DNA from: Virgibacillus litoralis
GTDB taxonomy: Bacteria; Bacillota; Bacilli; Bacillales; Amphibacillaceae
NCBI RefSeq assembly: GCF_017873675.1
Contig: NZ_JAGGKK010000023.1
Coordinates: 1-62,301, forward strand
DNA length: 62,301 nt
Direction of reading: 5' to 3'
A program made the translations under genes and the position numbers. Below the pieces are notes generated by a model that saw only the letters and a list, made by a program, of their open reading frames with translations, searched no databases and was not told the DNA's origin. Below, piece after piece: positions 25,519 to 34,952 of the stretch; within the stretch, counting starts at the first letter, position 1, and the number at the start of each line of letters is the position of its first letter.

Positions 25519-26504
25519 TGTTCCACATACCATTCAACCGTATTTTTTAATCCCTTATCCAAATCCATCGCTGGCTCCCACCCCAAGTTTTGCCTGAGTT
25601 TAGTATCGTCGACTGCATAACGTCTGTCATGTCCCGGGCGATCTTTTGTGAATGCAATTAATTCTTTACAGCTATGATTCTCGGGTTTTAGATGGTCCAG
25701 GATATCACAAATTTTCATCGCGAGTTCGATGTTTGTAATTTCATTTCCGCCACCGATGTTGTATGTCTCTAATGGTTTTGCATTATGAAAAATAAGATCC
25801 AATGCCCTGCAATGATCTTGAACATAAAGCCAGTCACGTACGTTTTTTCCATCACCATAGACAGGAATAGACTCACCTTTTAAGGATTTTGAAATAATTC
25901 TCGGTATCAGTTTCTCCTCGTGCTGCATGGGCCCATAATTATTAGAGCTGCTCGATATAACAACATTCATCCCATACGTATTGCCGAAGCTTTTAACGAG
26001 CATATTGGCACTTGCTTTAGAAGCACTGTATGGGTTACGGGGGTCATAAGGTGTATCCTCATGAAATTTCCCGAATGAGCCAAGTGATCCATAAACTTCA
26101 TCGGTTGAAATATGATGGAAGCGTCTTGTTGCAAGTTCACCTTTCATTTCCCATGATTCACGAGCAGCCTGAAGCAATACGGTTGTTCCGAGTACATTTG
26201 ATTCAATAAACGATGCTGCATCTTCAATGGACCGATCAACGTGCGATTCAGCTGCAAAGTGGATAACCCCATAAATATTGTAAATAGAAAATACACTTTT
26301 TATGAGAACTTCATCAGCAATATCTCCTTGAATGAAATGGTAATTTTCAAAATTATCCACTTCACGAAGGTTGGCTGTTGAGCCTGCATAGGTTAATTTA
26401 TCAATATTTATCAGCTGATAATCGGGATATTTTTTCAAGAAGTAATGGAGGAAATTTGAACCAATAAATCCATTTCCACCTGTTATGAGTAATGTTTTAT
26501 TCAT
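25488..26504 (-). CDS. rfbB: dTDP-glucose 4,6-dehydratase
   Basis: Converts dTDP-glucose to dTDP-4-keto-6-deoxyglucose. A 338-aa extended SDR with the Rossmann motif TGGNGFIGS (8-16), the Thr-Asp-Glu triad segment [12 protein letters not shown] and YSASK (catalytic Tyr and Lys). [17 protein letters not shown] and the [12 protein letters not shown] segment are diagnostic. It overlaps rfbA by 8 nt. RfbC and RfbD are absent from the operon, so the pathway branches to an amino sugar and not to rhamnose. Confidence 0.95.
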   Translation of the reverse strand: MNKTLLITGGNGFIGSNFLHYFLKKYPDYQLINIDKLTYAGSTANLREVDNFENYHFIQGDIADEVLIKSVFSIYNIYGVIHFAAESHVDRSIEDAASFIESNVLGTTVLLQAARESWEMKGELATRRFHHISTDEVYGSLGSFGKFHEDTPYDPRNPYSASKASANMLVKSFGNTYGMNVVISSSSNNYGPMQHEEKLIPRIISKSLKGESIPVYGDGKNVRDWLYVQDHCRALDLIFHNAKPLETYNIGGGNEITNIELAMKICDILDHLKPENHSCKELIAFTKDRPGHDRRYAVDDTKLRQNLGWEPAMDLDKGLKNTVEWYVEQWEQVTQQSL

Positions 26505-27429
26505 TTTCTACCAGTCCCAACATTGGATTGCGATCAATAGATTCCCAGTATTGTTCTGTGTGTTTACGGTCAGCAATTTCGAGTAAATATTTCCCGTAAT
26601 CGGTCTTCTCCATTGCTTTCCCTTTTTTCTGAAGTGCTTCTTGGCTCATATAGCCCATGTAATAGGCGATTTCTTCCAGACATGCAATTTTAAAACCTTG
26701 ACGCTGCTGTGTAATTTTTACAAATTCAGATGCATCGAAAAGCGATTCATGTGTTCCAGCATCCATCCAAGCAAATCCTCTACCCAATAATTGCACGTCA
26801 AGCTGGCTGCCTTTTAGGTATTCTTTATTTAAGTCGGTAATTTCCAGCTCGCCTCGCGCTGAGTAGGGTAGTTGTTTAGCAATCTGGACAGCTCGGTAAT
26901 CATAAATATACAGCCCCGTTACGGCAAAATCTGATTTTGGCTGTTCCGGTTTTTCCTCAAGGGAGATTACTTTCTGATTATGATCAAATTCTGCTACCCC
27001 AAACCGATGAGCATCTTTTACACGATATCCGAATATCGTTGCGCTTCGATGATTTTCAAGTGCTTTTCTAAATAGGGTCGTAAACCCTTGGCCATAAAAA
27101 ATATTATCACCTAGTATAAGTGTCACATCATCTTTTCCGATGAAATCCTCAGCTAGAATAAATGCCTCCGGAATCCCATTTGGATCGGATTGTTCCATGT
27201 AGGTGAGGTTGATGCCAAGTGATGAGCCGTCGCCCAAGAGGTCCTTAAAGCGGGGTTTATCTTCAGGTGTGCTAATAATCATGATGTCTGTAATCCCACC
27301 CAGCATTAATACTGATAATGGATAATAAATCATAGGCTTATCATAGACAGCCAGTAAATGTTTGCTAATACTGTCAGTACTCGGAGAAAGTCTCGAACCG
27401 CTACCCCCAGCAAGAATAATACCCTTCAT
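26497..27429 (-). CDS. rfbA: Glucose-1-phosphate thymidylyltransferase
   Basis: Makes dTDP-glucose from dTTP and glucose-1-phosphate and is the first gene of the operon. The 310-aa protein has the nucleotidyltransferase signature [11 protein letters not shown] (5-15), [27 protein letters not shown] and [15 protein letters not shown]. About 20 extra residues at the C-terminus ([16 protein letters not shown]) extend past the usual family end. ATG 27429 has AGGAGTG upstream; the longer ORF start lies inside repeat DNA. Confidence 0.95.
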   Translation of the reverse strand: MKGIILAGGSGSRLSPSTDSISKHLLAVYDKPMIYYPLSVLMLGGITDIMIISTPEDKPRFKDLLGDGSSLGINLTYMEQSDPNGIPEAFILAEDFIGKDDVTLILGDNIFYGQGFTTLFRKALENHRSATIFGYRVKDAHRFGVAEFDHNQKVISLEEKPEQPKSDFAVTGLYIYDYRAVQIAKQLPYSARGELEITDLNKEYLKGSQLDVQLLGRGFAWMDAGTHESLFDASEFVKITQQRQGFKIACLEEIAYYMGYMSQEALQKKGKAMEKTDYGKYLLEIADRKHTEQYWESIDRNPMLGLVENE

Positions 27430-27451
27430 TAAAATCACTCCTTTGATAGTG

Positions 27452-27490
27452 GTGGTGCCTGTCACTTCCCGGTTTATGTCGGTTTATGTC
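27452..27490. repeat. Short dispersed motif plus direct repeat upstream of rfbA
   Basis: GGTGCCTGTCACTTCCCG is the reverse complement of the string at 54393-54411. It is followed by the direct repeat CGGTTTATGT CGGTTTATGT. The rest of the gap to 27680 is AT-rich, without an obvious promoter that I would defend. Confidence 0.6.
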
Positions 27491-27680
27491 AAATAATATT
27501 TTGCTTACAGAAATGGCTCTGTTAATAAACATATAACCTTTTTACCGCTGTAATAATCTTACATTTTCGTTGCATTTTTATTACGAATAGGAGATTGTTT
27601 TTAGTGAAGATGGGCTATATTGTTTGTAATTGAAGTCTGTTTTGTTTAGTAGGTTAATAGGTATTTAGAGGAGGGGACGT

Positions 27681-28529
27681 ATGACCCAAAAAATTGCCAT
27701 ATTGATATTGCATGGAGCAGGTACTCCTGATAAACATTTCGCTGAGAAAATGATTAGATGTATTTCGAATCGCTTTGAGAAAAAGCTAGGGGTAAAAAGC
27801 TCAGAGCTGGAGTTTGAGCCTGTGTTCTGGTCGGCTATTTTTGCAGGTGAGCAGGAGGAGCTTTGGAACAATCTGCAACAGAATCAGGATTTGGATTATA
27901 CACGGATGCGCCGATTTGTAATTGAATTTTTATCCGATGCTGTTGCGTACCAGCCTACGAGTTCGGGCGGGCAAAACTATGATAAGGTTCATAAGCTGGT
28001 TGCTAAAGCCATTCGAAAGTTAAAAGAACGGGCTGGAAAAAACGCACCACTTTGTGTCATCAGTCATAGCCTTGGAACTGTAGTCGCGAGTAATTATTTT
28101 TACGATTTACAGTTCAGACGTGAAAATATGGGAGTAGAAACGAGGAAGTGTACCCACCAGACACCGATTGAACAGTGTGAGACGTTATCTCTTTTTTATA
28201 CGTTGGGAAGTCCAATGGCATTATGGTCGATGCGATATATTGATTTTGGCTCACCGATTGCTGTTCCGTCACTTGATTTAGAGAAACTTTACCCAGGTTT
28301 AAAAGGAGAGTGGCTAAATTTTTATGATAAAGATGACGTTTTGGCATATCCGCTTAAGGGGCTGAACGGTGAATATAATCAAGCAGTGACAAAGGATGTT
28401 GATGTAAATGCTGGAGGCTTGCTGACAAGCTGGAATCCGCTCTCGCATACAAAATATGATACAGATTCGGAAGTGGTTCGCGCTGTTGCTGATGGGTTGA
28501 TCAGGACTTGGAAGGTTGTAAATGACTAG
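27681..28529 (+). CDS. Alpha/beta hydrolase of unknown substrate
   Basis: A 282-aa cytosolic protein with an alpha/beta-hydrolase core. ILILHGAGTP (7-16) provides the oxyanion hole, and CVISHSLGTVVAS gives the nucleophile elbow S-H-S-L-G with Ser130; the usual first Gly is Ser. A late SHTKYDTD segment could hold the catalytic His. No lid or signal peptide is visible. GAGGAGG precedes the ATG. It is divergent from rfbA and not obviously linked to it. The substrate is unknown; lipase or esterase is possible. Confidence 0.75.
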   Translation: MTQKIAILILHGAGTPDKHFAEKMIRCISNRFEKKLGVKSSELEFEPVFWSAIFAGEQEELWNNLQQNQDLDYTRMRRFVIEFLSDAVAYQPTSSGGQNYDKVHKLVAKAIRKLKERAGKNAPLCVISHSLGTVVASNYFYDLQFRRENMGVETRKCTHQTPIEQCETLSLFYTLGSPMALWSMRYIDFGSPIAVPSLDLEKLYPGLKGEWLNFYDKDDVLAYPLKGLNGEYNQAVTKDVDVNAGGLLTSWNPLSHTKYDTDSEVVRAVADGLIRTWKVVND

Positions 28530-28655
28530 GCCTGTATCTGTTGAAATGAGCTTGTCCTTTCTAAGCAAGTCTATTCTACGATCTCTTACCGTTAAATATT
28601 GAGTAGATTTGCAGGACTTTTGTCGGTATATATCGAATGAATATAATAATAGATA

Positions 28656-28725
28656 TTAGAAAACTTGGCTTATCGCCAGGTTTTAATATAGATAAGCCTT
28701 AGTTGCAATTATGCAGTAAGAAAGG
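28656..28725 (-). repeat. Hairpin repeat family A, copy 3 (reverse)
   Basis: Read on the minus strand it gives CTTACTGCATAATTGCAACT, AAGGCTTATCTATATTAAAA and CCTGGCGATAAGCCAAGTTT, the fullest family wording. It is oriented against the downstream penicillin-acylase gene. Confidence 0.85.
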
Positions 28726-28818
28726 ATTTATCTTTCTGTTTAGAGAACTTGGATTAAACATGGAGTGGAATCCTTATTTGTACTTGTTCAGTATTATCTT
28801 GTTAAGAAACAGGGGGCT

Positions 28819-31200
28819 ATGTCATTGCAAACACAGGAAGTTATTTTGGAGCCACAAAAGAAAAAAAGAAATAAGAAAAAAATAATTCTTATCAGTCTCG
28901 GAGTATTGCTGGCAATAGGGCTTAGTTTATTCATTTTTGCAAACGGATACATAAATAAGTCACTAGCAGAGACTGAAGGGACAATACAGTTGCCATCATT
29001 GGAAAATGAGGTGACAGTGACAACAGATGGGGATGGTGTCCCGCATATTAAGGCGGAAAATAATCATGATCTTTACATGGCCCAAGGATACATACAGGCC
29101 CAAAGCAGAATGTTCCAGATGGAAATGTCACGCAGGCAGGCATCTGGGACGTTAAGTGAGATTGTTGGCGAAGCAGCTGTCGGTCATGATAAGTATTTTC
29201 GTTCACTTGGATTAAGACGGGCAGCGGAGGAGTCGTATAATATCTATTCTGATGAAAGCAAGAAGGTATTGCAGTGGTTTGCTGATGGTGTAAATGCGTA
29301 TATTAAACAGGCAAAAGAAGAAAATAGTTTGCCTGTCGAGTTTACACTTATGGGGTCTGAACCAGCTGAATGGACACCAGTTGATTCGTTGACAATAGGT
29401 AAATATATGGCGTTTGACCTTGGTGGTCATTGGGAGCGTCAAGCATTTAACTATTATGCTCTGAACAACTTTGCTGAAGAAAAGGCGTATGAGTTATTTC
29501 CTGTTTACCCTGAAAATAAGCCGACAATCATAGGCGAGGATGAAGTTGATGTAGCAGCAAGTTTTGAAAACGCGATTATTCCACATGCTTTTAATGGAAG
29601 CAATAACTGGGTTGTGAGTGGCGAAAAGTCAAAGTCGGGCCAGCCGTTATTAGCGAATGATCCGCATTTAGGTCTTGCGACGCCATCAATTTGGTATCAG
29701 ATGCAATTAGAATCGCCTGATGTAAGCGTGAGTGGCGTTATTTTTGCTGGTGTTCCTGGAATTATTTTAGGTCATAATGAGAAGATTGCCTGGGGTGTTA
29801 CGAATACTGGGCCAGATGTCCAGCAGCTGTATCTGGAAAAGAGAAATCCTGATAACCCTAATGAATTTTTGTATGAAGATAATTGGGAAGAAGCTGAAGT
29901 AATCGATGAGCCGATCAAGGTTAAAGATGGTGAAACGATAGATTACGAGGTTATTGAGACACGTCATGGGCCGATAATTTCAGAACATGCCAATGAAAGC
30001 GCAAAGGATACAGTTATGTCCTTAAGGTGGACGGCTCTAGAAGCAACGACAGAGCTTGAAGCCATTTTGGAAATAAACCGTGCATCTAATTGGTCCGAAT
30101 TTGAGAAAGGACTGGAAAAGTTCCTGTCTCCAGCGCAAAACTTTGTGTTTGCATCTAGTGATGGGACGATTGCTTATAAAGCAAATGGAAATATTCCTAT
30201 TTATGAAAATGGTGAGGATGCACAGTTACCTCTCGAGGGCTGGGAAAAAGAGAATAACTGGAAAGGGTATATTCCATTTGATGAATTGCCGACAGTAGTT
30301 AATCCTGATAAGGGTTTTGTTGCAACTGCAAACAATAAAATAATCGGTGACGAATATCCTTATCATATCAGCAACATGTGGGCGCAACCGTATCGTTATG
30401 AACGGATTGCTGAAGTACTGGCAGCAGGTAATGATTTAACGGCTAAAGATATGCAGGCGTTGCAGATGGATAAGATGAATTTACAGGCACGTGAGTTTGT
30501 ACCAATGTTTGCTGAAACGTTAGATAGTGTGGAATTAACTGATGACGCGAAAAAAGCAATGGAACTTCTTTTGAATTGGGATTACAAGGACAATGTTGAT
30601 GCATCACAGCCTTTAATATTTCACCAATGGCTGGATGAAATTGAAGCTATTTTATATGATGGTGAAATTCCAGAAGATGTCATGGACTTGTTTGGAAGCA
30701 GAGGACAAACAACCGATGAACTCCTGCGAAGAGGGAATAATTCGATTTGGATTCAGGAAAATGGCGGGATTAAGGAATTACTAAGCCAGTCACTCGAAAA
30801 TACAATGGATAAATTGGTAAAAGAACATGGAAAAGAGCCAGCAGACTGGAAATGGGGCGACTACCATAAGGTTCAGTTTTATCATCCATTGTCAGATATA
30901 AGTCCGGTGCTGGAATTCTTTTTTAATAACGAGGATCCGATTTCTGTTGGGGGAAGCAGTGTTACTCCAATGGCTGCGAGCTATGATTCCGAAACTGGTA
31001 TTGTTGATCACGGTGCATCATGGCGGTTTGTGATCGATACAAATGATATGGAAACAGGTTATCATATCGTTGGTCCCGGGCAAGCTGGACACTTCAAGAG
31101 TGATTGGTACCATAACCAAATGAATGACTGGGTCGGCGGCGGGTATCATGTGACTGAGATGAATGCAGAAAAAGGAATGGAATTAACGTTGACACCTTAA
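28819..31200 (+). CDS. Penicillin acylase family protein (Ntn hydrolase)
   Basis: A 793-aa membrane-anchored or secreted Ntn hydrolase. A basic patch (QKKKRNKKK) precedes one hydrophobic segment (about 21-43). The alpha-chain region is TTDGDGVPHIKAENNHDLYM onward. The mature beta chain would begin at Ser261 in the motif NGSNNWVV after self-cleavage, and NDPHLGL follows. Relatives are penicillin G acylases, cephalosporin acylases and AHL acylases; the physiological amide substrate is unknown. The start is uncertain: AGGGGG lies only 2 nt before ATG 28819, and an upstream in-frame GTG at 28765 would add 18 residues. Confidence 0.86.
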   Translation: MSLQTQEVILEPQKKKRNKKKIILISLGVLLAIGLSLFIFANGYINKSLAETEGTIQLPSLENEVTVTTDGDGVPHIKAENNHDLYMAQGYIQAQSRMFQMEMSRRQASGTLSEIVGEAAVGHDKYFRSLGLRRAAEESYNIYSDESKKVLQWFADGVNAYIKQAKEENSLPVEFTLMGSEPAEWTPVDSLTIGKYMAFDLGGHWERQAFNYYALNNFAEEKAYELFPVYPENKPTIIGEDEVDVAASFENAIIPHAFNGSNNWVVSGEKSKSGQPLLANDPHLGLATPSIWYQMQLESPDVSVSGVIFAGVPGIILGHNEKIAWGVTNTGPDVQQLYLEKRNPDNPNEFLYEDNWEEAEVIDEPIKVKDGETIDYEVIETRHGPIISEHANESAKDTVMSLRWTALEATTELEAILEINRASNWSEFEKGLEKFLSPAQNFVFASSDGTIAYKANGNIPIYENGEDAQLPLEGWEKENNWKGYIPFDELPTVVNPDKGFVATANNKIIGDEYPYHISNMWAQPYRYERIAEVLAAGNDLTAKDMQALQMDKMNLQAREFVPMFAETLDSVELTDDAKKAMELLLNWDYKDNVDASQPLIFHQWLDEIEAILYDGEIPEDVMDLFGSRGQTTDELLRRGNNSIWIQENGGIKELLSQSLENTMDKLVKEHGKEPADWKWGDYHKVQFYHPLSDISPVLEFFFNNEDPISVGGSSVTPMAASYDSETGIVDHGASWRFVIDTNDMETGYHIVGPGQAGHFKSDWYHNQMNDWVGGGYHVTEMNAEKGMELTLTP

Positions 31201-31385
31201 AAGATATAAAGCAAATTCGGCTGAAAATCCAATTATGAAGTTTAGAGGACACCAGATACCTTATTTGGCAAAAATTCCTTCTATTAAGTACGATGGATGT
31301 AAGTGTTTCCATGCTTGGATGACTACTAAATAGTCATTGTTTTGCAAACATAGCGTCCCGTGAGTCCGCTAATAAAAGAAAGCGT
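31201..31385. other. Intergenic, no gene seen
   Basis: AT-rich spacer after the penicillin-acylase gene. The only structure is a perfect 7-bp hairpin, ATGACTA-CTAAA-TAGTCAT (31319-31337), without a clear T tract. I find no ORF with a ribosome binding site. Confidence 0.5.
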
Positions 31386-31418
31386 GCTTAGAGAAGATTT
31401 TTTCTCTAAGCTTTTTCT
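31386..31418 (+). terminator. Intrinsic terminator
   Basis: GCTTAGAGAA pairs with TTCTCTAAGC, followed by TTTTTCT. It lies 190 nt after the penicillin-acylase gene and insulates the LevR-type regulator. Confidence 0.9.
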
Positions 31419-31538
31419 AATTCAAATAAGGTCTCCTCATCCCTCATTTAAAAGCCAACAAATATGCATTTTTGTGCTATTCCTGCTAAAATTAAAGGTG
31501 TATTACTATTATTTAAGATAGATGAGGTATAGCATGCT

Positions 31539-34172
31539 ATGAGTCGCATAATGGATATTTATAAAAAACTTAACAATACAGATGAAAACAGCTTAAGTGC
31601 GGGTGATATTGGTGAGCAGCTTAATATAGACCGGTCCACAGCCAGTCGCTATTTAAATGATTTGGTAAAAGCGGAAAAGGTCATTAAGATTCCTGGGAAG
31701 CCTGTGAGATATAAAATAAAAACTCCCAGCAGCAATAAAGCATCTGGAACCGACGTAATTGGCGCAGGTGACAGTCTTCAGCCAATTCTGGAGACAGGAA
31801 CTGCAGCGTTTTTGTATCCTTCGAGGCCACTCCCCATTTTATTGACAGGTGAAACGGGAACAGGGAAATCCTATTTAGCAGAAAAACTATCCAACATGGC
31901 GATAGAAAAGTCAACTGAGCGCAGGGAGGTACCTTTTATTGCCTTTAATTGTGCAGATTATGCGCAAAATGCTGAATTACTTGTGGGGCAAATTTTTGGT
32001 ATTAAAGAAGGGGCCTTTACAGGGGCCACAGAGGATAAAAAAGGTTTAGTTGAACAGGCAGATGGAGGGATTCTTTTCCTGGATGAAATTCACCGTCTTC
32101 CGCCTTCTGGCCAGGAAATGTTGTTTTACTTAATAGATAAAGGGGTTTATCGCCGCCTGGGTGAGGCAACACAAGAACGAACTGCCAACATTGCGCTGAT
32201 AGGTGCCACAACGGAGGATTCCGAAAGTTATTTGCTGCCGACATTATTAAGACGTTTTTCGGTTAAGTTGAACGTTCCGCCTTTAAGAGAAAGAACAATA
32301 TCAGAACGCGAGGCATTGATTGAACATTTCCTCGCTGAAGAAGCTGCGAAAATGAATACTAATTTATCGATTGAAGATGCATGTCGGAATGCATTCCTGA
32401 CTTATGATTGTCCTGGTAATATCGGTCAGCTGAAGAGTGATATTCAAATTGTCTGTGCGCGTGCTTATTTACGTTATTTAAATAAAGAAGAGGAAAATGT
32501 GCTAATCAAAATGGAAGACTTTCCTGGTAAAAACATGGCACTCATGCATAAGGAAACGGATGAACAAAAAGCGGTTCAACTAATTGAAGCAAATGAGTCA
32601 GACCATAAGCCTTTTCCCAATATTTATCAGCGGCTTGATAAGGGGTCGCAACAGAATGGAAATGATAGGCTTCAATCAGTAGTTTTAAATTATATACAGG
32701 ATTTAACACAAAAGTATCAGCATCCTGGCTCAATGCAGCAAGGGTGGCAGCAGTTGATAGAGGAAGATTTGTATTGGGCATTAAAGAATGCGGCGAAACA
32801 ACTGAAGGATATTATGCCAATTAATATTCATGAGAATCAGCTATATGTAATTGGTTTGCATTTACAGAATTATCGCAATCACCTTAAGAATAATGTTGAT
32901 AAAGCTCCTATTCCCGAAATGATTCATCCGAATGAGGCCTATCGTCAGGCAGCAAGCCAGCTTGCGGCACATTTGAAAAAAACAATTGGACTAGACTTGC
33001 CTAAATCCGAAACGGAACTCATTGCACATTTTCTGACACCTGAGCAGAATTACAGCCAGGCTTCTGAACAAACCATAGCGGTTATTCTTGTCACCCATGG
33101 CAAGTCAACAGCATCCTCGATGGCCGAAGTCACGAATTATCTGCTTGGAAATAATGTAATACATGCAATTGATATGCCATTGGATATTGCTGCAGCAGAC
33201 ACATATGAACGAGTTAAGGAAAAAATTATTGGGCTGAACCATATAAAAGGTGCATTATTACTAGTTGATATCGGATCACTGATTACGATGGGTGATACAA
33301 TTCAGCACGAATTGGATGTTCCGATTAAGACTCTATCAAGCGTTAATCTTCCAATGGTTCTGGAAGCTGGCAGAAAATCGCTTGTTTCTGATCAGACTTT
33401 GGATGACATCTATTACGAATCTAAAAAGGCAATGTTTACCTTTATGGAAAAAGAACAGGAGACAGCTAATATTAAGAAAAAGCGCCTTATTGCTACCGTG
33501 TGTTTCACTGGAGAGGGTGCTGCACAGTTACTAGAGTCATGGATTGAGAATCAATTATCAACACTTGATCAGGATGTATTGATTCGGTCAGTCAGGATTG
33601 ATCCGAGCACGAAAGACACGTCTATCCTTGAGGACTTGAAAAGTTATTATGAAGTGATTGCTATAATCGGGACCGTTCCTGTTTCTATCGATGGTATTCC
33701 ATATATTCCAGCGTGGGAGCTATTACAGCAAGAGGGTATTTCCAGAATGTTGAAACTGTTGGAAATCACCCGTCAATCAACAGTCCCCAACGTGGAAGAA
33801 AATATTTCAAGTGAAGAACTTTATGATTTAATTGTTCAAGGACTTGGAGAAATTGTTACCTATATTAATCCGAAGACAATTGCTGGAATCTTAAATGAGT
33901 TTATTCCGCCGATTCGCCATTACTATGGATGGGATACGAATAGGGAGCTTGGTATGTGGATGCATTTAAGTGTTTTAGTTGATCGGATTATCTCGGTTAA
34001 TGTAAAAGGTACTAATGAACAATATATATCATCTATTCCATTAGATAATACAACAGCAATTACGGACAAAGAGGATAAGCTTTGGTCGCCTTTATATAAC
34101 AAAATAGAAGAAGTTTTCCAGATTGAACTAGTAAGCGAAATACGTAAGGAACTGGTAAAGCTCTCTCGTTAA
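31539..34172 (+). CDS. levR: LevR-type sigma-54-dependent activator with PRD domains
   Basis: An 877-aa PTS-controlled activator. Order: N-terminal winged HTH (about 15-60); AAA+ domain with Walker A GETGTGKS (near 104), the sigma-54 contact loop GAFTGA (near 158) and LFLDEIHRLP as Walker B; first PRD (INIHENQLYVIGLHLQNYRN, about 425-445); an EIIA-Man-like domain with VTHGKSTASS (His near 519); an EIIB-like part; and a final PRD with MHLSVLVDRI (near 810). LevR/ManR proteins activate -12/-24 promoters of PTS operons. Such a promoter lies between this gene and the PTS genes. Confidence 0.92.
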   Translation: MSRIMDIYKKLNNTDENSLSAGDIGEQLNIDRSTASRYLNDLVKAEKVIKIPGKPVRYKIKTPSSNKASGTDVIGAGDSLQPILETGTAAFLYPSRPLPILLTGETGTGKSYLAEKLSNMAIEKSTERREVPFIAFNCADYAQNAELLVGQIFGIKEGAFTGATEDKKGLVEQADGGILFLDEIHRLPPSGQEMLFYLIDKGVYRRLGEATQERTANIALIGATTEDSESYLLPTLLRRFSVKLNVPPLRERTISEREALIEHFLAEEAAKMNTNLSIEDACRNAFLTYDCPGNIGQLKSDIQIVCARAYLRYLNKEEENVLIKMEDFPGKNMALMHKETDEQKAVQLIEANESDHKPFPNIYQRLDKGSQQNGNDRLQSVVLNYIQDLTQKYQHPGSMQQGWQQLIEEDLYWALKNAAKQLKDIMPINIHENQLYVIGLHLQNYRNHLKNNVDKAPIPEMIHPNEAYRQAASQLAAHLKKTIGLDLPKSETELIAHFLTPEQNYSQASEQTIAVILVTHGKSTASSMAEVTNYLLGNNVIHAIDMPLDIAAADTYERVKEKIIGLNHIKGALLLVDIGSLITMGDTIQHELDVPIKTLSSVNLPMVLEAGRKSLVSDQTLDDIYYESKKAMFTFMEKEQETANIKKKRLIATVCFTGEGAAQLLESWIENQLSTLDQDVLIRSVRIDPSTKDTSILEDLKSYYEVIAIIGTVPVSIDGIPYIPAWELLQQEGISRMLKLLEITRQSTVPNVEENISSEELYDLIVQGLGEIVTYINPKTIAGILNEFIPPIRHYYGWDTNRELGMWMHLSVLVDRIISVNVKGTNEQYISSIPLDNTTAITDKEDKLWSPLYNKIEEVFQIELVSEIRKELVKLSR

Positions 34173-34207
34173 ATGTGTGCAGAAATTATTGCACACATTT
34201 TTTTGTG
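34173..34207 (+). terminator. Terminator of the levR-like gene
   Basis: AAATGTGTGCA and TGCACACATTT pair over an 8-nt loop and are followed by TTTTTG, directly after the stop codon. This separates the regulator from the sigma-54 operon. Confidence 0.9.
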
Positions 34208-34287
34208 CGCTTTTTTAACTTATATTAAAATATAGCATTATTACTATGACAAGGGTTAGAAGAGTATACCCGTGTGATTAATATATA

Positions 34288-34304
34288 TTGGCACAGTTTT
34301 TGCT
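34288..34304 (+). promoter_or_regulatory. Sigma-54 (-24/-12) promoter of the PTS operon
   Basis: TTGGCAC (-24, GG at 34290-34291) is followed by AGTTT and TTGCT (-12, GC at 34302-34303), with 10 nt between the GG and GC pairs. This is a textbook sigma-54 element. It lies 93 nt before the first PTS operon gene and just after the LevR-type activator gene. I could not assign the upstream activator site; the 80 nt before it contain no convincing repeat. Confidence 0.93.
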
Positions 34305-34396
34305 TTATGATATATGTAAGATGTGTTAAAAGTTTCAATTCTGTAAAAAGGTATAGGTAACAACAATTTTGGGACTATAACAAGGGGAGGGATAAA

Positions 34397-34618
34397 ATGA
34401 AAAAGTTTCTATTTATTTATGCACTCGCATTTTCACTGATTTGGGTGGGATACGGTCTGTATTCAGTCATAACGAATCAGCCTTCCGCAAACCTTATCCT
34501 GGGAATTGGTGTCGCATTTTCATTAACTATTTTCGCAGCGTCATGGTTTTCATATTGGCTGATGGGTCATTACAAAAATGTTGATGCATTAGCTAGAAAA
34601 ATTCTATCAAAAAATTAA
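34397..34618 (+). CDS. Small two-helix membrane protein at the head of the PTS operon
   Basis: A 73-aa protein with two hydrophobic segments (about 4-22 and 33-56) and a short basic tail (ARKILSKN). I do not recognise it. It is the first gene after the sigma-54 promoter and sits 18 nt before the EIIB gene, each with its own AGGAG-like site, so it is co-expressed with the transporter. It could be an accessory subunit or a sensor of the PTS; nothing in the sequence decides this. Confidence 0.75.
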   Translation: MKKFLFIYALAFSLIWVGYGLYSVITNQPSANLILGIGVAFSLTIFAASWFSYWLMGHYKNVDALARKILSKN

Positions 34619-34636
34619 TCTAAGGAGTGGACTTAC

Positions 34637-34939
34637 ATGAAATTAATTATCTTATGCAGCTGGGGAGCAACTTCAAGTCAATTAGCTAAAAAGGTTCAGG
34701 AAGCGGCAGAAAAAAGAGATTTAGATTTTCAAGCTTTTGCTGGTGGAACCGGTGAGTTTAAACAGAAAGCAAGCGAATATGATGTTGCATTATTGGAGCC
34801 ACAGGTTCGTCACCTGAAGAAGGAAGTTACAAAAGTGGCAGATGAGCATAACATTCCGGTAGAACTTGTTGATCAGCGTGCATTCGCATTGATGGATGGC
34901 GATAAAGTACTTGATCAAGCATTAAATTTAGTGAAATAA
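34637..34939 (+). CDS. PTS lactose/cellobiose-family EIIB
   Basis: A 100-aa cytosolic phosphotransfer protein. The phosphorylated Cys7 is in ILCSWGATSS, in place of the usual CSAGMSTS-type loop. The fold end (VELVDQRAFALMDGDKVLDQAL) matches the family. It receives phosphate from EIIA and passes it to the sugar bound to EIIC. It stands 13 nt before EIIC. The changed loop may reflect a different sugar. Confidence 0.9.
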   Translation: MKLIILCSWGATSSQLAKKVQEAAEKRDLDFQAFAGGTGEFKQKASEYDVALLEPQVRHLKKEVTKVADEHNIPVELVDQRAFALMDGDKVLDQALNLVK

Positions 34940-34952
34940 GGGGGAGAAAGAC

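Noticed and set aside
25488-27429. dTDP-rhamnose operon
   Set aside because: RfbC and RfbD are missing, and a WecE-type transaminase and WecD-type acetyltransferase are present.
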